DNA of 25,722 nucleotides from a virus. Under the pieces are notes generated by a model. It was not told the origin of the DNA and searched no databases. It saw only the letters and a program-made list of their open reading frames with translations. How positions within the stretch are numbered: position 1 is the stretch's first letter; every line of letters starts with the position of its first letter. Made by a program: the position numbers and the translations under genes. This document shows positions 13,708 to 20,489 of this stretch, one piece after another. The stretch is taken from the IMG/VR virus record IMGVR_UViG_3300037258_001191, positions 1 through 25,722 of that record; one strand, written 5' to 3'.

Positions 13708-14958
13708 ATGACTCTGACTGATTTAGCGAATCATATCTGCACCCAATGCGGTATGACGGACACGGATGACGTGGCGGCCGCACAAATGTTTCTTCAACGG
13801 CGGCTGGAGATGATCTGGAATTCGGCGCTGTGGCGGGACTCGTTACTGGAGGCGACTTTGACCATCAATCCGGATGACACAACGACGCTGTCGGATTCGT
13901 ATTGGATTTCGGAGCGCTCCGTTCTTTTGCTGCCGGCGGCCATTGAAAAGGTGATTGCGGCGCGGCTCAATACCAACATCCTGGAGGCGTCGTCGCTGGA
14001 GAGTTATTACCGGACGGACACGGATTGGCTCGATTACCAGGGCACGCCGTTTGAATTTCAGGTGCTCAAGCCGGTCGTGATGGAATGGGCGAGTGCGCAG
14101 ATGCTTTCAGCATTTGACACCAACGCGGCGGATTCAAGCGCTGTGCCGGCCATTAGTTGCAATTTTTCTTATTCACCGGATGGAGTTACGATTTCGAACG
14201 GGACGTGGGGCATGTCGGGAAATGCGACGCCAATCGCCACGGCATTGCAACTGTTCACATTCAGCAAGCCGGTAACGCAGGGGAATGTGATGCTTTCGAT
14301 TCCAGGAGCGGATCTGGTTCCTTCCGGCGCTATTTATCCAAAAAGCACGGACGAATATGATGTCAGCGGATTATTGACGCCGGGTGCCGCCTACCTAATT
14401 AAATGGGGGCCAAACGATACGTATTTTAACTATGGTGTGTCGGCTGACAATTCGACCCAAATTCACAACCCGGGCGGCGGCGGCACTTCGATTTTCACGT
14501 ATCCAGCCGGCGCGACTTACGCTGTGCTCGGCGTAGGTGATTCAGACAACACGCCCGTAACGGCGACCATCAGCCCATTGCGATGCGCCGTGACAGTTCA
14601 GGCGGCCCGCAATAATGCCCCGATGCATCAGCGCATCCGGTTGACGGAAGCGCCAACGGTTTCGACCAACCTGCGTGTTTTGGGAAAGGGGAAATGTCCG
14701 ATTTTAGGGCCTTACGATTCAACCCCGATTACCAATGCGGAACCGGCACTGATGGCGTTTGCGCGCGGCGATTTGCTGTTGCGGCAACGGCAGTTTGGCA
14801 AGGCGGCGCTGGCCCAGCAGGAGGGCGCTTCGTTGCTCAAGGAACTCGTGGAAAACGAAGCCTTCCAGCAGGCGGGTGAATTCAGGATTCAGCCGGACGG
14901 AGGGTTTGGGTCGGATATCTGGTGGCGCACGCAGCCGGATTCTTATCACCCCCTCTGA
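13708..14958 (+). CDS. Head-tail adaptor-like protein with central insertion
   Basis: A 416-residue protein. Residues 1-130 resemble podovirus head-tail connector or tail-tube-A type adaptors: LTDLANHICTQCGMTDTDDV, MFLQRRLEMIWNSALWRDSL, then LLPAAIEKVIAARLNTNILE and LESYYRTDTDWLDYQGTPFE. Residues about 145-310 form a beta-rich domain with SYSPDGVTISNGTWG and GGGGTSIFTYPAGA, as if inserted. The C-terminal 100 residues return to a conserved helical pattern (LMAFARGDLLLRQRQFGKAA, LLKELVENEAFQQA). Adaptors bind the portal ring and seat the tail; no portal gene is visible in this window. AAGGA lies 10 bases before the ATG at 13708. Assignment is by sequence pattern and by its place before the nozzle gene. 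Confidence 0.65.
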   Translation: MTLTDLANHICTQCGMTDTDDVAAAQMFLQRRLEMIWNSALWRDSLLEATLTINPDDTTTLSDSYWISERSVLLLPAAIEKVIAARLNTNILEASSLESYYRTDTDWLDYQGTPFEFQVLKPVVMEWASAQMLSAFDTNAADSSAVPAISCNFSYSPDGVTISNGTWGMSGNATPIATALQLFTFSKPVTQGNVMLSIPGADLVPSGAIYPKSTDEYDVSGLLTPGAAYLIKWGPNDTYFNYGVSADNSTQIHNPGGGGTSIFTYPAGATYAVLGVGDSDNTPVTATISPLRCAVTVQAARNNAPMHQRIRLTEAPTVSTNLRVLGKGKCPILGPYDSTPITNAEPALMAFARGDLLLRQRQFGKAALAQQEGASLLKELVENEAFQQAGEFRIQPDGGFGSDIWWRTQPDSYHPL

Positions 14959-15310
14959 ATTTACGATCTATGGAACAGATGTTTGCAAGTCGCGGAGCGA
15001 CATTGGAAATTAGCCAGACACGCGGTGTCTGGCGGGCTGTGAGAAATGATGTTTGTCCTGAAGGGACAACGGAATCCACCCGTCCCTTCAGGACGGAATA
15101 TCTTTGCATTAAATCCAGACACTTTGCGTCTGGCTACATTCCGCTTGTGCCTTCAGCACGAGCAAAACATCTCGGTCCCTCCAACGCCGTGCCCTCCGCG
15201 TTTGTGCGATGAAGACCCCTTTCGATATTAACCTGCGTCCGCAATCCGCAACACGCGCGGCCAAACCATTTCGACTTTTAACGATTTAACGTTTCAACAA
15301 CGCAATTTTT
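14959..15310. other. 352-bp intergenic region, structured repeat and AT leader
   Basis: No gene is supported. The left two-thirds is the 116-bp structured repeat (14988-15103) and its tail to about 15160. The remainder (15200-15310) is unstructured and ends in an A/T-rich leader before the nozzle gene ATG. Short overlapping ORFs here have no protein-like composition. Confidence 0.6.
14988..15103. repeat. 116-bp structured repeat, copy 1
   Basis: It begins AGTCGCGGAGCGACATTGG. It contains inverted pairs CCAGACAC/GTGTCTGG and GTCCTGAAGGGAC/GTCCCTTCAGGAC and ends GGACGGAATATCT. A second copy of exactly the same length is at 17679-17794. Compensated stems and a constant length point to a mobile or RNA-structured unit. 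The sequence after it (15115-15133) repeats the CCAGACAC...GTCTGG pairing. Confidence 0.85.
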
Positions 15311-16951
15311 ATGGCCATAGACAGCTCAATGCTTCAACTGTACGGCAAGCCCATCTTCACGATCGATGGGACGGATGACGATTTGCAGTTTGAGCAGGTG
15401 ATTGATTTTTCCGGGGGCGAGGATGATTACCGGCGTTCGACGCTTATCGCCCAAAACCAATGCCAAAAGCTCATCAACGTGATCGTGCGGGACAATTATG
15501 AAGCGTGGACAAGGCCTGGAGCGGACCGGTTTGCACCGGGGCCGCTCGCCGCGGCGGCGGTCATGACGCTGGTTTATTTTGATACGCCACAGAACAAGTT
15601 TTTGCTGTCGATTTGCAATGGGATACTGAGGGCGTGCGCGGGGCAGAATCAGAATTGGCAATCGAGTTTCAATGGCGGCGCGACTTATACGGCCGCCAAT
15701 ACGAACACACAGGTCGAGATAGAACAGGGCGTTGATACGGTCCTGATTTCGGATGGCGTGAACGCCATGGCCATCCTGGATGGCGACTTGAATCTGACGA
15801 CTTGCACGACAACGGCGGGCGATCCTCCGGTGGGGGCGACGATTCTTTGCTGGCATACGGGCCGGATGTTTGCCGCCGGATTTTCGGGCATTGGCGGCGG
15901 CGCGGTGCCGCGAGATACGATCGCCGTGAGCAACCTGCTGGCGTTCGGAAACGGACAATGGAATTTGACGACGCGCAGTTTCCGCGTGGGCGACGGGGAT
16001 GGAGACCCGATTGTAGCCCTCTATTCCATGCAGGACTCGAACCTGGCCGTTTTCAAGGCGAACAGCATTTGGCTGGTGAATACGCCGGCCTCCGCGGATG
16101 CGAGCGGGTTCAGCGCGACGACGGATGTGGATAGCGTGGCGTTTGGAGTGGGTTGCGTGGGCAAACGGGCGTTGTGCGGCGTGGCCAATGACATTTTTTT
16201 CATGGCGCAGGATGGTGTCCGGAGTTTGCAGCGGATGCAGGCGGCGGCCGGGCAATGGCAGCTTTCGGCGCCCATCTCGCAACCGGTCCAGAAGTATATC
16301 GAGCAGATCAATCCGGCGGCGCAGCCGGGCATCGTGGCGACTTCGTACAAGGAATTTGTCTTCTTTGCGATTCCCCTGGGCACGAGCATGGTCAATAACG
16401 CCGTGCTGGTCTATAACACGCGGTTAAGTTCATGGCTGGGTTGCTGGCAAAACTGGACGCCTTCAGCGTGGACCGTGAGCCGGTTTAACCCGGTGCAGCA
16501 GCTTCTATTCGGGGACAGCCTCGGCGATGTGAATTATTGGAAGGATGCGGCTTCGACGACTGACCCGGCGACTTACACTGACGCCGGCGTGAATATCGCC
16601 ACGGCGATCTGGACGCGGTCGTTTCAGTTTCTCCAGGCGGTGAATGACAAGTTTCCGTACAACTGCACGCTGCGATTTACGGCGGGGAACTCGGTGGTGT
16701 CGGTGGCCGCGATCATGGATTTGGCGCAGCAACTGGCCTGGCAGTCTCAGATGCAACCGGCAGGGGATATTTTGGGCCAGCACATCCTGGGGCCGTTTCA
16801 ACTGGCGACCGTGAAACCGGCAAAGATAGAAAAGTCCCTGCGTTCGTGTCCGGCCTTCAACGAGATGTATCTGACGATTTCGACGTCGAGCGGGTATATG
16901 CAACTGCGAAATATCACGGTCGCGGCGTTTTTGAAGGCGTTGGGCAATTGA
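15311..16951 (+). CDS. Podovirus-type tail nozzle / stabilisation protein
   Basis: A 546-residue protein with the layout of podovirus tail nozzle proteins (gp10/gp12-like, beta-propeller). The N-terminal part has FSGGEDDYRRSTLIAQNQCQ and NVIVRDNYEAWTRPGADRF, matching the usual start in which the protein counts its contacts and names the genome-delivery tube. Repeated blade-like segments follow. A diagnostic stretch at about 277-305 reads FGVGCVGKRALCGVANDIFF followed by MAQDGVRSL. The product would form the distal nozzle below the adaptor and contact fibres. The ATG at 15311 follows an A/T-rich leader with no clear Shine-Dalgarno. The frame is uninterrupted and free of repeat inserts, like the major capsid gene. 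Confidence 0.75.
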   Translation: MAIDSSMLQLYGKPIFTIDGTDDDLQFEQVIDFSGGEDDYRRSTLIAQNQCQKLINVIVRDNYEAWTRPGADRFAPGPLAAAAVMTLVYFDTPQNKFLLSICNGILRACAGQNQNWQSSFNGGATYTAANTNTQVEIEQGVDTVLISDGVNAMAILDGDLNLTTCTTTAGDPPVGATILCWHTGRMFAAGFSGIGGGAVPRDTIAVSNLLAFGNGQWNLTTRSFRVGDGDGDPIVALYSMQDSNLAVFKANSIWLVNTPASADASGFSATTDVDSVAFGVGCVGKRALCGVANDIFFMAQDGVRSLQRMQAAAGQWQLSAPISQPVQKYIEQINPAAQPGIVATSYKEFVFFAIPLGTSMVNNAVLVYNTRLSSWLGCWQNWTPSAWTVSRFNPVQQLLFGDSLGDVNYWKDAASTTDPATYTDAGVNIATAIWTRSFQFLQAVNDKFPYNCTLRFTAGNSVVSVAAIMDLAQQLAWQSQMQPAGDILGQHILGPFQLATVKPAKIEKSLRSCPAFNEMYLTISTSSGYMQLRNITVAAFLKALGN

Positions 16952-17046
16952 ATCTCACGCAAAGGACGCAAGGTGAACGCGATGAAAAATAGATTTCAAA
17001 ATCTCCCGGCGCAGCCTCCAATTGAATGCCCTGAAAGGGCGAAGTC

Positions 17047-17664
17047 ATGCCAAGCATAAATCTGATCTACGGCCGCTCCATTTCGCATTCCGAATTTAGC
17101 CATCCGCATTCTGCGATGGGCCATCCATCTTCGCAGGCTTTCACCCTCGCCAAATTCTTTCTGAATCATCGAGGGCGTTGTTTCGAGGGCTGGTCCACGG
17201 ACAAAATATTCTATTACGTCCTTGTCAATCTGCTTAACCGCAATGTCTTCGTGGCGTTGGCGGACAAATTTGGGCGGATTGGCACTTCCGTCCTGCCCGG
17301 GATTGGCCTGGCGGTCATTGCGTGGCTCGACGATGCGGCACGAATTCAGGATTTGGATGCCTGCGGGTTGCCGTTGTTCGATTGGAATGGGTTTCCATCC
17401 GATGGCGATTCCATTGTGATTGCCGACGTCGCCGGCGATCGGCGATTAATGCCTGAAATTTTAAAACAGGCGATTGTGCGATGGGGAGAACACGCGCCTC
17501 GCGTGTTGTTTCGCGCGCCTTCGCGCGAAACGGACGCGGTGGCGCGCCCTGATGCTCGCGGGGCGCGAGCGCTCCCCACTCAGAAAAGATTGTTTACGTA
17601 TCGTCGCAGGAAATTGGTCGAACTGAGTTGGAAAACAGTGATTAGATTTTCAAATCAAGCATGA
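17047..17664 (+). CDS. Virion-module protein with repeat insert (GNAT-like?)
   Basis: 205 residues. The N-terminal part (about 40-145) has a helix with WSTDKIFYYVLVNLLNRNVF, a hydrophobic strand VLPGIGLAVIAWLDD, and SIVIADVAGDRRLMPEILKQ. This order is reminiscent of GNAT-fold proteins encoded after tail genes in some podoviruses, but the match is weak and the role unknown. Residues about 147-180 are a translation of three hairpin repeats (17489-17577) placed between QAIVRWG and KRLFTYRRRKLVEL, which look like parts of one original sequence. GAAAGGGCGAAG precedes the ATG at 17047. Insertion without a frameshift suggests selection kept the ORF open. Confidence 0.55.
   Translation: MPSINLIYGRSISHSEFSHPHSAMGHPSSQAFTLAKFFLNHRGRCFEGWSTDKIFYYVLVNLLNRNVFVALADKFGRIGTSVLPGIGLAVIAWLDDAARIQDLDACGLPLFDWNGFPSDGDSIVIADVAGDRRLMPEILKQAIVRWGEHAPRVLFRAPSRETDAVARPDARGARALPTQKRLFTYRRRKLVELSWKTVIRFSNQA
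17489..17577. repeat. Three hairpins inserted in a virion-module CDS
   Basis: AACACGCG-CCT-CGCGTGTT (17489-17507) and TTTCGCGCG-CCTT-CGCGCGAAA (17509-17530) are perfect hairpins. They are followed by a copy of the GGCGCGCCCTGAT...GGGGCGCGAGCGCTCCCC family (17540-17577). Confidence 0.85.
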
Positions 17665-17678
17665 AACAAATGCCTTTC

Positions 17679-17794
17679 AGTCGCGGAGCGACATTGGAAA
17701 TTAGCCAGACACGGAGTGTCTGGTGGACTCTTAAAGAGGTCCCTGTCCTGAAGGGACGACGGAGTTTCCGCCGTCCTTTCAGGACGGAATATCT
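17679..17794. repeat. 116-bp structured repeat, copy 2
   Basis: Same length and same conserved ends as 14988-15103: AGTCGCGGAGCGACATTGG at the start and GGACGGAATATCT at the end. Stems CCAGACAC/GTGTCTGG and GTCCTGAAGGGAC with a GTCCTTTCAGGAC partner are conserved, while the segment between the two stems has diverged. It fills the gap before the minus-strand membrane gene. Confidence 0.85.
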
Positions 17795-17852
17795 CCGAGT
17801 GAAATTCTTAAATTGGAAGACCGCCCTCTACTTCAGCCGAATAAATGGTGGG

Positions 17853-18206
17853 TTACTTTGCCGGTAAAATGAACCCCAGGAAAAGAATTTCTACCGCAAG
17901 AATGCAAACCGGAATAATTAATCCAATTAACCAAACCGACCACCGTCTTGTCCATTTGGGAATCATCAACACCCCATTCGATATCAGAATGACGAGAATG
18001 GAACAACAAACGAAATACCAAAACGGCGTAAACCAGGAACCCTCCTTAAAAACCAGGGCGAACAGCAACAAATTAAGCGAAATAAAAGCCGTGAGCGGCA
18101 ACAAAACCCCATGAACCATCTTTGTCCCAGACCGATACCCCGTAGATATAGCGGCGCCGATCGAAACCAAGAGTCCGATGCAAGCGATGACGATGAGTCC
18201 AATCAT
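17853..18206 (-). CDS. Four-helix membrane protein, reverse strand
   Basis: A 117-residue minus-strand protein with four predicted membrane helices: LIVIACIGLLVSIGAAI, VLLPLTAFISLNLLLFALVF, FVCCSILVILISNGVLMI and WLIGLIIPVCILAVEILFLG. Short basic loops such as PKWTRRW separate them. No family is recognised. The opposite orientation within a co-directional virion module fits an independently transcribed cargo gene (a moron) or a host gene brought in by rearrangement. A role in membrane protection, such as superinfection exclusion, is only a guess. The region is A/T-richer than its neighbours. No good ribosome-binding site was seen. Confidence 0.65.
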   Translation of the reverse strand: MIGLIVIACIGLLVSIGAAISTGYRSGTKMVHGVLLPLTAFISLNLLLFALVFKEGSWFTPFWYFVCCSILVILISNGVLMIPKWTRRWSVWLIGLIIPVCILAVEILFLGFILPAK

Positions 18207-18275
18207 TTGAGGACGACGATTGATAACTTGACCAATGTACCCACGTCAATTGTAAATCGAAAATCGTAAATCCCC

Positions 18276-19328
18276 ATGGCTTCTTCCCCAAACATACCTG
18301 ATCCAAACGCCGCCGCGGTAGCGGGCGCTCTCGCGCAGGCCGGGACGTTTCCGTTCCAGCAATACATTGATTATCTTGCGCAGACGGGCGGCGCCGCGAA
18401 TGTGGGCGGTACAAACTATAATTTTACCGGCCTGGGCAATGCGCAGCAGAACGCCGCGCTTTCGCAGGCGATGTTGCCGGCGGAATTGAACATCCAGCAA
18501 CAGTACGGACCGCAATATGTCCAACAGGCGCTGGCGAATTTGCGGCAGGCAAACCCGAATGCAGTCGCGGCACGTCAACAGGAGTTTTCCAATATCGCCT
18601 CGAATGCCCAGGCGACGCCAAACCGTCCGATGGCCACCGGCCTGCAGAATCAGATTCTCGCGCTCGCCGGCCAGGGCAGCAATCTCACCACCGGGCCGAA
18701 CAGCGAAACCGAAGCCGTCCAGCAGGGTGTGCGCGGACAGCAGGTCGCAAACGGGATTTATTTGGGCAATGCGCCGGCGTCGCAAGAGGCCGCGGCGGTG
18801 GTCAATGTCGGGGACCAGCAACAGCAGCAGCGACAACAACAGGCGCTGGACTTTTTACAGAGCGGGGTTTCACCGGAAGACGTGACCTACCGGCGCGTGC
18901 AGCAGTCGCTCTCAAACCTGGGCAATGCGATCAATGGCCAAACGCCCGAGGCGCAATTTCAGTCGCTCTCAGGCGCGGCGAGCGGAGCGGCGCCCTTCAA
19001 TACGGCAGGGGTACAGTCGCCGTCTGTGAACACGAACTCGGCGTTGCAGGGGCTTCAGAATGCGTCGGAGATTTACGGCGGAAATGTGAATTGGGCGGAG
19101 AACCAGGCGAATCCGTGGACGGTGGGGCTTTCGTCGCTCGCGGGCAGTGCGAACATTTTAAACAGTAGCGGGGCGTTGGGGAATTTATCGAATGTACTGA
19201 CGCCTGCGCCCACGGTTAATTACGGACAATACGCGAGCCCGGGTAATTGGAGCACACCGTCCCCGGCCGCAACGACGGCATCGCCTGCGAGTTGGAGTCA
19301 GACGATTCCAGTGGGAGAAGGATCGTGA
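18276..19328 (+). CDS. Q/A/N-rich internal virion-like protein, paralogue A
   Basis: A 350-residue low-complexity protein rich in Gln, Ala, Asn and Ser, with no cysteine. It is related to the gene at 20486 in three blocks. One is at about 74-100 (IQQQYGPQYVQQALANLRQA). A second is at about 197-235 (GVSPEDVTYRRVQQSLSNLG then AINGQTPEAQFQSLSGAASG). The third is near 275-287 (ENQANPWTVGL). The composition and position after the nozzle gene fit internal or ejection proteins of podoviruses, which leave the capsid with the DNA. The order of blocks is the same in both paralogues, so they arose by duplication. The start ATG at 18276 follows an AATCG-rich leader without a clear Shine-Dalgarno. Confidence 0.6.
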   Translation: MASSPNIPDPNAAAVAGALAQAGTFPFQQYIDYLAQTGGAANVGGTNYNFTGLGNAQQNAALSQAMLPAELNIQQQYGPQYVQQALANLRQANPNAVAARQQEFSNIASNAQATPNRPMATGLQNQILALAGQGSNLTTGPNSETEAVQQGVRGQQVANGIYLGNAPASQEAAAVVNVGDQQQQQRQQQALDFLQSGVSPEDVTYRRVQQSLSNLGNAINGQTPEAQFQSLSGAASGAAPFNTAGVQSPSVNTNSALQGLQNASEIYGGNVNWAENQANPWTVGLSSLAGSANILNSSGALGNLSNVLTPAPTVNYGQYASPGNWSTPSPAATTASPASWSQTIPVGEGS

Positions 19329-19452
19329 ACGCCCATGGCGAAGATGGTAGGGACGCTGCGCCGCGGCGTCCAGCGCCGCGTGCAGCGGCGCAACGAGCGT
19401 TGTCGGACGATCTTCCGCGACGATTCCGCGCTCCACGCGCGGTGACGGCGCA

Positions 19453-19565
19453 GGGGACGCGAAACTCCACGATCCCCCATCCTCGCCGCAAATAGGCGTG
19501 GCCCCGGTGCAAACCGGCCAACAATTCACAATGAAACCGCCCTCCGCGAACTGCCGCTGAAATAA
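19453..19565 (+). pseudogene. Truncated duplicate of the cupin gene 5' region
   Basis: Positions 19453-19516 match 19803-19866 at 57 of 64 bases with no gap, exactly 350 bases apart. The duplicated block ends where the downstream gene begins (GTGCAAACCG here, ATGCAAACCG there). The upstream copy then shortens and reads GAACTGCCGCTGA, against GAATTGCCGCTGA further into the gene, before stopping. It looks like a relic of tandem duplication followed by internal deletion. Confidence 0.6.
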
Positions 19566-19613
19566 AAAATGGAAAATATGGAACATCGAATTGATGCGAT
19601 TCAAGGGGTAGTT

Positions 19614-19770
19614 AAAGCCCGTAGGGCTGGCGTATTTGTGGAAAACGGATCTAAAACAAATACAAAGCATTCCATGTTGGCGCAGCCACTAACTGAGAAC
19701 CCTGAAAGGGTTCACGATATTAGCCAGGGGTCAAGCCCGACTCCGGGAGGGCGACCACCCCTGGTAACTG
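19614..19770. repeat. CCCTGAAAGGG and ATTAGCCAGGGGT repeat cluster
   Basis: Stems visible: AGCCC/GGGCT (19616-19628), GAACCCTGAAAGGGTTC (19697-19713), and CCAGGGGT at 19724-19731 pairing with ACCCCTGG at 19757-19764. The CCCTGAAAGGGCGAAG text before the gene at 17047 is a relative. Confidence 0.7.
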
Positions 19771-19856
19771 TCACAAATATAATTCCCTCTCCCGCGGGCG
19801 CGGGGGACGCGAAATTCCACAATCCTCAATCCTCGCCGAAAACAGGCGTGGCCCCG

Positions 19857-20489
19857 ATGCAAACCGCTGGTTCCGCTTCAACGCTCATCGACTCCCTCCA
19901 GGCGGCCGTCGAGCGTATGCCGCAGGTGGAATTGCCGCTGACGCATCGGTTCACGCCGGGGATGTATGTTCGCACGATTTTCATGCCGAAGGGCGCGCTG
20001 GTGATCAGCAAGATTCATCGCACGCAACATCCGTTTGTCGTAACCAAAGGACGATGCCTGGTTTGGGCTCCCCGCCAAAGTGCGCCGGGTGAGGACACCC
20101 GGCCTGCAACCGAGGTCCAGGAAATTGCGGCCGGCCACATCGGGATCACCCTGCCGGGGACGCGTCGCATCATCTATATATGCGAAGACACGGAATGGAC
20201 GACGTTTCATGCCACGAACAAGACGACGCCGGAAGAAGTCGAGGCGGACATCATCGAGCCGCACGACTTTGACCGGGAAGAAGCGTTGGCCCAAATGGGC
20301 CGGATGAATGGATTTCTGGATGGGTGGATAAATGAGCAAGGCTCGCTCTCACCTCCGCCTTCGAAGGTGAAATCCTCTCCGGAGGAAGAAGAGGATGCAG
20401 GTGAGAGCGGGCATCGATCATCGGCGAAGGGGCCGATTCATTTTCCATTAATCCAACAATCCACTAACCCAAAAATCCAATTCTCATGA
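19857..20489 (+). CDS. Cupin-like phage protein
   Basis: 210 residues from the ATG at 19857. Residues about 10-128 form a small cupin-like barrel: MPQVELPLTHRFTPGMYVRT, then IFMPKGALVISKIHRTQHPF with candidate metal ligands H54 and H58, ITLPGTRRIIYICEDTEW, and TTFHAT with H118. Small proteins of this pattern are common in phages, with no settled function. The C-terminal 60 residues (from about 150) are acidic and low-complexity and overlap the structured repeat at 20303-20485, so the end of the gene may have been rebuilt by repeat insertion. The stop overlaps the next ATG by 4 bases (ATGA), suggesting translational coupling. The frame is open to 19569, but that extension is repeat-derived. 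It lies between the two paralogous internal proteins. Confidence 0.65.
   Translation: MQTAGSASTLIDSLQAAVERMPQVELPLTHRFTPGMYVRTIFMPKGALVISKIHRTQHPFVVTKGRCLVWAPRQSAPGEDTRPATEVQEIAAGHIGITLPGTRRIIYICEDTEWTTFHATNKTTPEEVEADIIEPHDFDREEALAQMGRMNGFLDGWINEQGSLSPPPSKVKSSPEEEEDAGESGHRSSAKGPIHFPLIQQSTNPKIQFS
20303..20485. repeat. TGGATGAATGG-type repeat with nested hairpin
   Basis: The left arm (GGATGAATGG, GGATAAATGAG) and right arm (CCATTAATCCAACAATCC) resemble the copy at 3659-3774. Between them CGCTCTCACCT (20344-20354) pairs perfectly with AGGTGAGAGCG (20399-20409), with CCTTCGAAGG and CCTCTCCGGAGG inside. As at 3774, the unit ends just before a start codon. Confidence 0.7.

Larger units (their letters stand above)
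19329..19856. other. 528-bp repeat-rich gap before cupin gene
   Basis: No intact gene is supported. It holds GC-rich hairpin text (19345-19450), a partial duplication of the upstream part of the cupin gene (19453-19565), and the CCCTGAAAGGG/ATTAGCCAGGGGT repeats (19614-19764). The frame of the cupin gene is open back to 19569, but those 96 codons translate only repeat sequence. Confidence 0.55.

Noticed and set aside
15326-16282. 318-codon minus-strand ORF opposite the tail nozzle gene
   Set aside because: Arg/His/Pro-rich composition typical of a reverse-frame shadow of a GC-rich gene. The plus strand has a coherent nozzle protein.
16981-17058. 25-codon ORF with AAGGTG ribosome-binding site before the 17047 gene
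   Set aside because: Very short, overlaps the start of 17047 and is largely repeat-derived; no support as a gene.
19569-19856. N-terminal extension of the cupin gene from an ATG at 19569
   Set aside because: It translates repeat families (CCCTGAAAGGG, CCAGGGGT, duplicated block) and not conserved protein. Kept as a possible read-through only.
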